Source: B69-G16 sp964501905
Lineage (GTDB): Archaea; Thermoproteota; Thermoprotei; Thermofilales; B69-G16
Assembly (NCBI GenBank): GCA_964501905.1
Contig: CAZCTW010000004.1
Span: 107,791 to 171,790 of the forward strand
Length of the DNA stretch: 64,000 bases
Reading direction: 5' to 3'
In this document: piece after piece, positions 46,749 to 55,320 of the stretch
How positions within the stretch are numbered: the first letter of the stretch is position 1
Layout: each line of letters opens with the position of its first letter
Translations under genes and position numbers: made by a program
The notes under the pieces: model-generated
Seen by the model: only the letters and a program-made list of their open reading frames with translations
The model's database searches: none
Told to the model about the DNA's origin: nothing

Positions 46749-48108
46749 GATGAAGATCGGTAAGGTATCGGTGATAGGGCTAGGCTATGTAGGTTTGTCA
46801 ATGGCGGTCTTCCTAGCGAGTAAGAGGATAAGCGTGATTGGAGTAGACGTGGACGATGATAAACTCGAGAAACTGTCTAAAGGCATTCCTACATTCTACG
46901 AAGAAAACTTGGAGTATCTGCTAAACGAGGGTATTAGGAGAAATTTGCTTGAATTCACCAACAGCTACAGCTACGCGATATTAAATACCTCGGTGTCTTT
47001 TATAACTGTGGGAACCCCCGCTAGGGAAGATGGGAGTATAGACTTGGCGTACGTGGAGGATTCTTCAGCTAGCATAGGTCGAGCCCTGAAAGCGAAAGAG
47101 GGTTATCACTTGGTTGTAGTTCGCAGCACGGTAACGCCCGGAACCTGCATGTACTCGGTTAGAAATATCATAGAGGAGTACTCCGGGAAGAAAGCCGGAG
47201 AGGAGTGGGGGTTGTGTATGAACCCTGAATTTTTAAAAGAGGGTTGTGCTCTAAAGGATCTCTCTAAACCCGATAGGATAATTATAGGGGAATACGATAA
47301 AAGATCAGGGGATATTCTAGAGAAATTCTACCGCCAAATATACGCTGACGCCGAAATCCCTATAGTGAGGACTTCTCTATCGACAGCTGAAATGATAAAA
47401 TACGCCAATAACGCCTTTCTAGCGACGAAAATAAGCTTTATAAACTCGATAGCCAATATCTGCGAGAAAATAAAAGACTGCGACATAGTGGAAGTAGCTA
47501 AGGCTTTAGGGCTTGACTCTAGGATAAGCCCGCTATTTTTACGCGCCGGTCTAGGCTATGGAGGATCCTGCTTCCCCAAGGATATAAAAGCGTTAATAGA
47601 ATTTGCTAAAGAGTCCGACGCGAACCCACTATTACTCGAATCGGTAGAGAAAGTAAACGAGCGGCAACCACTAAAAGCCGTAGAGTTCTGTGAGCAGTTA
47701 ATAGGCGACGTTAAAGGCCGAAGGATAGCGATTCTAGGCCTGTCTTTTAAGCCGGGAACGGACGATATCAGAGAGGCTCCTTCTCTCAAAATTATAAATG
47801 AATTATTGAGAAGAGGGGCTAATGTAGTAGTCTATGATCCCTGCGCTATAGAGAAGGTAAGGAGAATATACGGGGAGGAGTTGGTCTACGCCGCAAACGC
47901 CCTTGAATGCATAGCGGGCGCCGACTGCGCTCTAATAGTCACCGAGTGGAGCGAGTTTAAAAACTTAGCTCCAAGCGTATTCAAGGAGTATATGAGGATG
48001 CCCGCAGTAGTAGATGGAAGGAGGATATATGATCCCAGAGACTTTAAAGAAGCGGGCGTAAAGTACATGGCCATAGGCTTGGGATTTGATTGTCCCCGGA
48101 AAACTTAA
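46741..48108 (+). CDS. ugd: UDP-glucose/UDP-hexose 6-dehydrogenase
   Basis: 455 residues in the usual three-domain layout. NAD site GLGYVGLSMAVFLASKRISV, the central-domain lysine K220 in AEMIKYANNAFLATKISF, catalytic C277 in GLGYGGSCFPKD, and a C-terminal UDP-binding domain with LGLSFKPGTDDIREAPSL. Oxidises UDP-glucose (or a related UDP-sugar) to the uronic acid, giving acidic sugars for the glycan. GTG start inside the end of galU; an ATG three codons later is possible. Confidence 0.92.
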   Translation: MDKMKIGKVSVIGLGYVGLSMAVFLASKRISVIGVDVDDDKLEKLSKGIPTFYEENLEYLLNEGIRRNLLEFTNSYSYAILNTSVSFITVGTPAREDGSIDLAYVEDSSASIGRALKAKEGYHLVVVRSTVTPGTCMYSVRNIIEEYSGKKAGEEWGLCMNPEFLKEGCALKDLSKPDRIIIGEYDKRSGDILEKFYRQIYADAEIPIVRTSLSTAEMIKYANNAFLATKISFINSIANICEKIKDCDIVEVAKALGLDSRISPLFLRAGLGYGGSCFPKDIKALIEFAKESDANPLLLESVEKVNERQPLKAVEFCEQLIGDVKGRRIAILGLSFKPGTDDIREAPSLKIINELLRRGANVVVYDPCAIEKVRRIYGEELVYAANALECIAGADCALIVTEWSEFKNLAPSVFKEYMRMPAVVDGRRIYDPRDFKEAGVKYMAIGLGFDCPRKT

Positions 48109-48135
48109 TACTTTTAAACGTTTTCTTGTGTCGAA

Positions 48136-49032
48136 ATGAAGGTAGCTGTCACTGGTTCGGCGGGTTTCCTAGGCTTTCACGTAACTGGAATGTTAAAGAA
48201 GTTGGGGCATGAAGTAGTGGAGATAGATAAAGTATATGAAGTAGACGTGCGGAACTACGAGAAGCTCGTCGATATCTTCAAGAAGGGGGATGTCGAAGCC
48301 GTAGTACACTGCGCGGCTCTCGTAAGCGTTGAAGAATCCGTTCGCAAACCTTTAGAATACGTAGATAACAACGTATTAGGTACGGTTTCTGTTCTGAAAT
48401 CAGCAGTAGACACAGGCGTGGAGAAGGTAGTCTACATAAGCTCCGCCGCCGTCTACGGAAACCCCAAATACCTGCCAGTAGACGAGGAGCACCCCCTAGA
48501 GCCTATATCACCCTATGGCGCCACCAAGCTAGCGGGAGAAATTCTAGTCAAAGCATTTCACGAAACCTACGGGCTTAAATACGTAATACTCAGACCCTTC
48601 AACATCTATGGCCCGGGGCAAAATCCGGCATACGCAGGCGTGATAAACAAGTTCGTAGAGAGAATATCCAGAAATCTCCCCCCGGTAATATATGGAGATG
48701 GTCTACAGACTAGAGATTTCGTTTACGTGGAGGATGTAGCTGAAGCAGTGGTAAAAGCAGTCGAGAAGCCCCTAAGCGGGGAGATTTTGAACATAGCTAC
48801 TGGAAAGCCTGTAAAGATAATAGACTTAGCCAATCTCATAATAGAGCTTTTAAAAGCTGAACATTTAAAACCAGTATTCGAAAAGCCAAGACCGGGAGAT
48901 ATAAGGCACAGCTACGCCTCGCCGTTAAAAGCCAAAGAAAAGCTCGAGTGGAAGCCCAAGGTAAGCCTCAGAGAGGGATTAAAGAAAACTATAGAGTGGT
49001 TTTTCAAAACCGGAAAATATAGCCGTGTTTAG
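48136..49032 (+). CDS. UDP-glucose 4-epimerase-like SDR
   Basis: 298 residues. Cofactor loop GSAGFLGFH, catalytic SSAAVYG and YGATK, then RPFNIYGPGQNPAYAGVINK and GLQTRDFVYVEDVA, the GalE/uronic-acid-epimerase pattern. It lies 27 bases after the dehydrogenase, so UDP-glucose, UDP-glucuronate and their galacto-epimers could all be made from this operon. GalE versus uronate epimerase cannot be decided. Confidence 0.85.
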   Translation: MKVAVTGSAGFLGFHVTGMLKKLGHEVVEIDKVYEVDVRNYEKLVDIFKKGDVEAVVHCAALVSVEESVRKPLEYVDNNVLGTVSVLKSAVDTGVEKVVYISSAAVYGNPKYLPVDEEHPLEPISPYGATKLAGEILVKAFHETYGLKYVILRPFNIYGPGQNPAYAGVINKFVERISRNLPPVIYGDGLQTRDFVYVEDVAEAVVKAVEKPLSGEILNIATGKPVKIIDLANLIIELLKAEHLKPVFEKPRPGDIRHSYASPLKAKEKLEWKPKVSLREGLKKTIEWFFKTGKYSRV

Positions 49033-49056
49033 CGATTAACCGCCAATATTTTTATT

Positions 49057-49626
49057 TCAAGTTTTCCCAGACGATAGTTTTAACGCTCGAGTAAGTTCGT
49101 AAAGCCTAACTGCAAGCTTTTCAGCATCTCTAACGGCTCGCGAATCCTTCAAGACTTCGCCGAGTTCATACGCTATACCCGACACACCACGATGTCCTAA
49201 AACCATTTCGTGCTTGAGCATAAAAGCGTGAATAGCTGTTAGCGCCGACTCTAGGCCGTAGCCCCTGCCGACTACTATGCCTCCGCCAACTTTATCCTTA
49301 AGCCTCCCCCTTATGCACCAAGTTCTATCCATAAAAGTCTTCACATAAGCGCTCACGTTGTTGAAGTAGACGGGACTGGCTACGACGATTATATCCGCGG
49401 CCAACAACTTCGGTATTACGATGCCAGTCATATCATCGTCGATACAGCAACACCCCGCGTCAACGCAGTAGCGGCAACTCGTACAGGGCCTTATATCGAA
49501 ATCCCTTAATGCTAGCTTCTCAGTGACAACCCCGAGTTCCTTAAGCCTGCGTAGCGCTACGTCAAGCAGTAAATCTGTATTTCCGCCGCGTCTAGGGCTT
49601 CCACATATCCCCAATGCTTTTAACAA
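49057..49626 (-). CDS. Flavodoxin-fold iron-sulfur flavoprotein / NADPH-dependent FMN reductase
   Basis: 189 residues. FMN loop GICGSPRRGGNTD near the N-terminus, and a compact cysteine cluster CTSCRYCVDAGCCCIDDD (residues about 48-65) like that of archaeal iron-sulfur flavoproteins, followed by VVASPVYFNNVSAYVKTFMD. It probably shuttles electrons between ferredoxin or NAD(P)H and a partner. TTG at 49626 is chosen because GGTGA lies 5 bases before it; the GTG three codons upstream is within that site. Not obviously part of the glycan locus. Confidence 0.83.
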   Translation of the reverse strand: MLKALGICGSPRRGGNTDLLLDVALRRLKELGVVTEKLALRDFDIRPCTSCRYCVDAGCCCIDDDMTGIVIPKLLAADIIVVASPVYFNNVSAYVKTFMDRTWCIRGRLKDKVGGGIVVGRGYGLESALTAIHAFMLKHEMVLGHRGVSGIAYELGEVLKDSRAVRDAEKLAVRLYELTRALKLSSGKT

Positions 49627-49805
49627 GAGGCTCACCGAGATATTAGAGAAAAAGCCGATATATTTCGCTTTTACAACTTTTACGTAGGCATTTCCCCAGA
49701 TTAGAGTCTTTTGAGTCGCTTACTCGCCTTACTCGATTTCTAAACGCTTAATGACGTTACGCTGATATGAGTTAAGTTTTTAAATTTTCTATCAAAGGTA
49801 CATCT

Positions 49806-51143
49806 ATGATCAATAGGATTTTCCGAGCATACGACATTAGAGGAGTTTATGGAGAAGACTTAAACGAGGAAATAGCGGAGAAAATAGGCCGCGCAGCCGC
49901 CCTAGTAGTGGAAAGCGAGGAAATCATAGTAGGCAGAGATACACGTAGCTCCTCACCCTCTCTAGCGAAAGCTTTCATAAGAGGGGTAAACAGCGCCGGG
50001 AAAAACACGGTTTTCGTAGGCGCAAACCCTAACCCCCTAGTTTATTACGCCTGTTGGAGCAAGCGGAGGCCAGGAGTATACGTTACGGCTAGCCACAACC
50101 CCCCGGAGTATAACGGCTTTAAATTCATCAGGGGCGATGGAACCAGCTTCATAGAGGAATATAAGAAAATTAAAGAGATAGTATTATCGGGAAAATTTGA
50201 GAAAATCGAGAAGCAGGGAACAGTAATCGAAGAGGAAGTCCTAGAATCCTACTTGAAGACCGTGAGCAGCCACGTAGAAATAGAAGGCGCGGTAAAAATA
50301 GTGGCCGAGACTTTCGGCGGCGCGGTAAACCTAGTCCTCCCTAAAATCCTAAAAGCCTTAAACGTAGAGTTTAAAATACTGCACCCTGAGATACGGGGGG
50401 ATTTCTACGGTTTAAGGCCCGAGCCTAAAGGCGAGAACTTGCTCGAGCTTAGGAGGAGAGTAGTCGAAGAAGGAGCGGCTTTCGGAGTGGCTTTCGACGG
50501 AGACGCCGATAGGGCCGTTTTCGTAGACGATAAAGGCAGGGAGTTATCGGGGAGTTTAGCCGGAATAGTCTTCACTAAATACTTAGCTAAAAAGGGCGAT
50601 ACCATAGTTTTAACCTACGACACTTCTACGGCTTTAAAGGAGATAGCCGAAAATATGGGTTTAAAAATAGTCTGGTCTAGAGTAGGGCACGGATTTATAG
50701 AAGAGAAGGTCAGAGACCACAAAGCTGTCCTCGGCATAGAACAGAGCTCCCACTTCTACTTCGGCTTCCTATATCCCTTCTCCGACGGAATACTTTCAGC
50801 TCTCTTAATGGCTGGTATAGCGTCTCGAGGAGTTAAGATATCTGAAGTTCTCAAAGAAGTAAAGGCCAGGCCTATGGAGAAGCTATATATAAATGCGGTA
50901 AACGACGAAGTGAAGAAGAAAGTAATAAGAGAGGTAGAGAAGCTGTGTCCCTCCGCGGAAAAGCTCGAAGACGGCGTCAAGATATACCTAGAAGACGAAT
51001 GGGTAATAGTTAGAGAAAGCCAGACGATGCCCGAAGTAAACCTCGTAGTAGAGGCTAGAAACGAGAAAAGACTAGAAGAGCTCGTAAGCGAGTACACAGA
51101 ACTTATTAAAAAACTTGTAAGGAAGTTGAGCTCTTCTAGCTAA
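49806..51143 (+). CDS. Phosphomannomutase/phosphoglucomutase
   Basis: 445 residues. Active-site serine S96 in TASHNPPEYNGFK, the metal loop in FDGDADRAVF, and the sugar-binding segment EQSSHFYF. Interconverts hexose-6- and hexose-1-phosphate, feeding GalU and the nucleotidyltransferase at 51303. Slightly shorter than bacterial ManB, as is common in archaea. Monocistronic, divergent from the flavoprotein gene across a 179-base spacer. Confidence 0.88.
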   Translation: MINRIFRAYDIRGVYGEDLNEEIAEKIGRAAALVVESEEIIVGRDTRSSSPSLAKAFIRGVNSAGKNTVFVGANPNPLVYYACWSKRRPGVYVTASHNPPEYNGFKFIRGDGTSFIEEYKKIKEIVLSGKFEKIEKQGTVIEEEVLESYLKTVSSHVEIEGAVKIVAETFGGAVNLVLPKILKALNVEFKILHPEIRGDFYGLRPEPKGENLLELRRRVVEEGAAFGVAFDGDADRAVFVDDKGRELSGSLAGIVFTKYLAKKGDTIVLTYDTSTALKEIAENMGLKIVWSRVGHGFIEEKVRDHKAVLGIEQSSHFYFGFLYPFSDGILSALLMAGIASRGVKISEVLKEVKARPMEKLYINAVNDEVKKKVIREVEKLCPSAEKLEDGVKIYLEDEWVIVRESQTMPEVNLVVEARNEKRLEELVSEYTELIKKLVRKLSSSS

Positions 51144-51302
51144 CCCACCAACACCTACTATTTCAGCAAATTCATCCACTGGACTTTCGTTAAGATAAAT
51201 CCAGGCATTCTAGAAACCATCTCGTACCGGAAAGCCATCTTCGTAGAATTTCAAAAGTGCAAATAAATACTTGAATTGTATAGAATAAAATGGTAGACTT
51301 GA

Positions 51303-52097
51303 ATGAGTGTACTCGCACAATTGGAAAGAGAAATTGAAAATACCCAAGTTCTAATTTTCGCCGGCGGGAAAGCCAAGAGAATGGGCTATATAGAAAAACC
51401 CAAGCCGCTGCTAGAAGTCTGCGGAAAAACCCTCATAGACCTATGTATAGAATACTATAAGAACAATGGGTTTAAAGAATACGTAGTCCTGGTAGGGCAT
51501 AAACACGACCAGATAATAGAGTATTTAGGCGAAGGCGGGCGACACGGAGTAAAGATTAAGTATTCGATAGACCCGCCAGTCAGGAAGGTAGGCAAGGGTA
51601 AAGCTCTAAAACACGCTATAGAAACCGGGGTCATAGATAGGCGTAGGCGGGCGCTCATAGCTTTCCCAGACGATATATTTCTAGAGCCCGCGCTCCCCCT
51701 AAAACTCCTCATACACCACCTAGAAGGGGTGAGGACGAGGAACACGCTGGCTACGACCGTGCTGGCGGCAGCCGTAGACTACCCCTATGGAGTAGCCGAG
51801 GTGGATGAGAACAATCTCGTTGTAAGCTTCACCGAGAAACCCGTTATAAAGCTATACACCTCTACTGGGTTATACATGTTCGAGCCGAAAGTATACGACA
51901 TGATCGTAGATTTAATCGATATGAAGGCGGATAAAGCCCTAGAGTTCGAGCAGGTGATACTCCCCGCTCTAGCAAAACAGAAGAGAATCTACGCCTTAGT
52001 AATACCGAGAGGCACGTGGCTACCAGTAAATACTTTAAAAGAATTAGAAAAAGCCGAAAACATGCTCTCGAAGAAAAACCCATTCAGCATATTATAA
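51303..52097 (+). CDS. Sugar-1-phosphate nucleotidyltransferase
   Basis: 264 residues. The signature FAGGKAKRMG plus EKPKPLLEVCGKTLIDLCIE identifies the NTP-transferase fold. IAFPDDIFLEPALP gives the metal-binding acidic pair, and FTEKPV the sugar-phosphate Lys. Only the core domain is present, without the left-handed beta-helix of acyl- or dimer-forming relatives. Sugar and base specificity unknown. It is the last gene of the glycan locus; the 159 bases before it hold no gene that I can see. Confidence 0.85.
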   Translation: MSVLAQLEREIENTQVLIFAGGKAKRMGYIEKPKPLLEVCGKTLIDLCIEYYKNNGFKEYVVLVGHKHDQIIEYLGEGGRHGVKIKYSIDPPVRKVGKGKALKHAIETGVIDRRRRALIAFPDDIFLEPALPLKLLIHHLEGVRTRNTLATTVLAAAVDYPYGVAEVDENNLVVSFTEKPVIKLYTSTGLYMFEPKVYDMIVDLIDMKADKALEFEQVILPALAKQKRIYALVIPRGTWLPVNTLKELEKAENMLSKKNPFSIL

Positions 52098-52106
52098 GCC
52101 GGATAG

Positions 52107-53087
52107 CTAGCTAATACCTCCTCTAGTGTAAAACAAGAGGTAAACCTTACTACCTCCCTGGAAAGTCGAAATCTTCTTAGAAAGTTTAAACTCGTTCTCG
52201 CGAGCTATAAAACCGGAAATCCTCGAGTAGGGAGTTACCAGACATATATCAGCCTCTAAATCCCTCGCTAATTTAAAAACAGACTTTATGTACTTCCGTA
52301 CCTCCGTAATCCTTAGCCTGTCCCCTCTAGGCGGATCTGTAGCGATAAAATCCAAGCCTCGGCTAATGGGGGCTCTGCGAACGTCCGCGACAAACCCTTC
52401 AATAAGGACCCCTGCCTTCTCAGCGTTTGCCCTAGCTGCTTCAACAAATGCGGGATTTATATCCGAGCATAGAGCCTCTATTTTTCTGATGGACGCGTAC
52501 TCTATAGGTATAGTCCCTGAGCCGCAGAAGGGGTCGTATACCACCCCATAATCCTTCTCTGCTAGGAATGGAATAGAAGCCGCTATAACCGGGTTTAGCG
52601 GAGAAGGATGTTTAGCCACATAGTACCCCCGAAGGTGGAGAGGTTCCTCGTTTACCTGCCTAGCTACGAGCAAAAGTTTTCTCTTACAATCTAGGATAAC
52701 GCGTATATAGGAGCCCTTTTTGCCGACCGCGTTTTTCCCAAGTACTCTGATAATTTCCCTCGCAGCCATTAGTTTCAAAAACTTCTCGCTGAAACAGCCA
52801 CCGTAAACCCTAGCCTTAACGGTGTAGATCCTCCCTGCTTCTAAACGTTTAAAGGCACTCCTTAAACCCAACCTGACACATTTAGCATCTACACGGTTGA
52901 GAGTGTTTTCCGCCACCAATCCCGACACGGATTCGATGGTTTTCATACTTATTGCCGAGTCGGCATCGCCCTCCACTACTAAGTGAGAAGGTGGTAAAGA
53001 GTATAGGATCTTGAACCCTTTCTCCTCAGCTTCAACCTTGGAAGCGTTTAATAGTCCAGAGATCGTTGTTAGCAGCAGTTTAGACAA
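52107..53087 (-). CDS. THUMP-domain RNA N2-guanine methyltransferase (Trm14/Trm11-like)
   Basis: 326 residues. The N-terminal ~150 residues match a ferredoxin-like plus THUMP RNA-binding part. The Rossmann methyltransferase domain has SAM motif I DPFCGSGTIPIEYASI and motif IV TDPPRGDRL, an N/D-P-P-x variant in which Tyr is replaced by Arg. By family it should methylate a guanine N2 in tRNA. The Tyr to Arg change in the catalytic loop is noteworthy. Monocistronic. Confidence 0.8.
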   Translation of the reverse strand: MSKLLLTTISGLLNASKVEAEEKGFKILYSLPPSHLVVEGDADSAISMKTIESVSGLVAENTLNRVDAKCVRLGLRSAFKRLEAGRIYTVKARVYGGCFSEKFLKLMAAREIIRVLGKNAVGKKGSYIRVILDCKRKLLLVARQVNEEPLHLRGYYVAKHPSPLNPVIAASIPFLAEKDYGVVYDPFCGSGTIPIEYASIRKIEALCSDINPAFVEAARANAEKAGVLIEGFVADVRRAPISRGLDFIATDPPRGDRLRITEVRKYIKSVFKLARDLEADICLVTPYSRISGFIARENEFKLSKKISTFQGGSKVYLLFYTRGGIS

Positions 53088-53348
53088 GACAGCCCCCCCG
53101 AACCACTACAAAGTCTTTATGACCCCAATACTCCCATCTCCCGGATTATCTCGGCGACTAATTTAAGCAAATTACTACTATAAAGGTCTACCTCAGTTCT
53201 TCTCACCGATTTCATAAAATTCTAGGTTTGGTGAGCAGAATCTCGTAGCGAAGCCATTAAACACTGTTGATTCTAAGCTAAAAGTCCGGCAAAACTCCCG
53301 TGAAGTTTAATAACCTCTTTTTCAAAGAAAATATCGCAGGTGATTCCA

Positions 53349-53585
53349 ATGCCCGAGTACAAAGTCACAATAGATAGAGACCAATGCATCTCCTGTATGT
53401 CCTGCGTCGCCCTATGCCCAGATGTCTTCGAAATGAACGACGAAGATGGAAAAAGCCAAATAGTAGAAAAATTTAGAGTCGGAGGAAATCCAGGCGAAGG
53501 TAAAATACCGGAAGACCTTAAGTCTTGCGCCGAAGAAGCCGCTAACTCCTGTCCAGTAACCGTAATTACGGTAGAAGAAGCCTAA
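53349..53585 (+). CDS. Ferredoxin, single [4Fe-4S] type
   Basis: 78 residues. CISCMSCVALCPDVF supplies three of the cluster cysteines plus the cysteine before Pro, and CAEEAANSCPVTVI another pair, matching archaeal/thermophilic monocluster ferredoxins, where the remaining cysteines often form a disulfide. Start ATG at 53349, 4 bases after the strong GGTGAT (53339-53344); the GTG inside that site is not the start. Cytoplasmic electron carrier. The 252-base gap before it holds no other gene. Confidence 0.9.
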   Translation: MPEYKVTIDRDQCISCMSCVALCPDVFEMNDEDGKSQIVEKFRVGGNPGEGKIPEDLKSCAEEAANSCPVTVITVEEA

Positions 53586-53813
53586 TCTTTTTCTCTAACT
53601 TTTTATTTCTTTAAACCTATTTATCAGTCCGCGGCAATATCTTCATCCCAATAGGTCGTAAATGGGGGCAAGTTACATCATCGTAATTTAGTAGTATCAA
53701 CGTAATAATAAAAACTTTAGCCTAAGCACTAACTTGGTTTTGCTGTTTCAAAGTGTTTTAGCCGTGTTCCATTTAATGTAGCCATGGATTACCTAAAACA
53801 GGAGGTGATTGAC

Positions 53814-55012
53814 GTGAGTGTGATGAGAAGAGCCCTAAAACGCGTGGCTCCGCTTATAGTAATAGCTGTACTGCTTAGCAGTATATTACGGGCTCAAGAG
53901 AACACAATTGAAAGTATAAAATTGTTGATGGACTCCTATGAAAATTTAAAGGATAAAGTATTTGATCTGCTAGAAGAAGCTGAGGGAAAAGTGAAGTTTA
54001 TAATGAAACTCTATACGAAGAACTCCAGGCACACGCTTTAGCTACGCTGAATGAAACTGATACTCTTATAGCGAAAGCAGATACTATGCTTCAAGAAGGC
54101 AATTACACAGTAGCTCTAACACTAGTAGTGGAAGCTATAAATAAAGCTGGCAACTTGGTGATATACCTAGAATCCGTCATCCAATCTTATTACGAGTCAG
54201 CTGAAGAAAAGACCGAGGAAAAAAGGTCAAATACGATAAGCTACTAGCGAAGATAGAGCTTTTAAGAGATAAGGCACTAATCCTGCTAAACGCATCAATC
54301 GAACTCGGGTTAGACACAGCTACAAAAATGTTGAATAAATCTCTCGAGCTCCTAGACGAAGCTGAGAAAGCAATATACGAAGATTTCGATAAAGCCAAAG
54401 AACTGGTAGATATAGCAGATGATTTAATTGATGACGCCGAGGCGCTATAATAGCTGGTCTCTCAGCCGTACAAGAACTAGTTACTCAGCAAGACAATTCG
54501 TTAACTTTCAAATTTTCAGCAGGAAATGTAACGCTACGCTACTACCTTAAACCTCTTTTAATCGAGAAAGAGAGCGAAGGAGGCACGTCAATAGAAGAGA
54601 TAAAGGAACATTCTGAAGAGGAAAAACTAAAATCGGCGAGGAATCCTCAGAAAGCAGCAGTGGATCGGACTATAACGGTACATCCCCCGAAGGAGCGATT
54701 ACCCAAATTTCACAAGAAGACAATACGACGTTTTTCTGGCTCTTATTCTTGGGTTTCGCTGTAATCGTAGCCGTATCTATAGCGTTTATCTATAAAATGA
54801 AAAAAGCAAGTAAACTCGTTGAGTTGAGCGAGGAAGAGGCGGATATAATTAAATTTCTAAGAAAGATGGGAGGGAGGGTTTATCAAAGCGACATAATGAG
54901 AGCTTTAGGATTACCTAAGACTAGCACATGGAGATATATAAAAAGATTAGAGGAAAAGAACTTAGTAAGAGTGGAGAAGATAGGCGGCAAAAATTTGGTA
55001 ATATTAAAATAA
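53814..55012 (+). pseudogene. Frameshifted membrane-anchored winged-helix sensor/regulator
   Basis: Joining four frames gives one protein of ~395 residues: signal/anchor (RVAPLIVIAVLLSSILRAQE), a ~290-residue extracellular alpha-helical part with NxT/S sites, a membrane helix (FFWLLFLGFAVIVAVSIAFI), and a cytoplasmic winged helix (QSDIMRALGLPKTSTWRYIK). Each frame change needs one extra base: near 53997-53999 (TTT), 54219-54226 (A6), about 54445, and 54628-54631 (AAAA). All have the same sign and three are in homopolymers. GTG at 53814 follows an almost perfect 10-base site GGAGGTGATT (53801-53810), showing that the gene was recently well translated. Membrane-bound one-component regulators of this layout are known in archaea. 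It may be a young pseudogene or a patch of base-calling error. Confidence 0.75.
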
Positions 55013-55320
55013 TTTTCATGCATCTTCTTATTCCAACCAGGATATATACAAATCGACTACGTAAGTTGTTTCATATATTAAATTTAGATAAGTTACATCT
55101 AAAGATTGGAAAAATAGAGCCTAATGAAATCCGAAGTATTAGAATAATGATGTGAATAGATTTTTGCATGAATTCATACTTCTCTATTAAATTTTCCAGT
55201 TTTTTATAAAAAATTAGCTATATTCTCAGCAATTCTAATCATTACCCATTTCAAATTATCAGATAATTTTAAATACCAGAAAGCATGCATTTATGCAGAA
55301 CAAGGTAGAGGTAAAAAATC
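55013..55320. other. A/T-rich intergenic stretch
   Basis: About 308 bases with no convincing gene. The last 60 hold a TATA-like TTTTAAATA near 55267-55275 and the GAGGT site used by the DNRLRE protein. A short near-palindrome TGCATTTATGCA lies just inside the likely leader. Confidence 0.5.

Noticed and set aside
53784..54041. Stand-alone 85-residue protein
   Set aside because: Its frame continues in another frame after a T-run and belongs to the larger broken gene; the ATG at 53784 lies upstream of the strong ribosome site.
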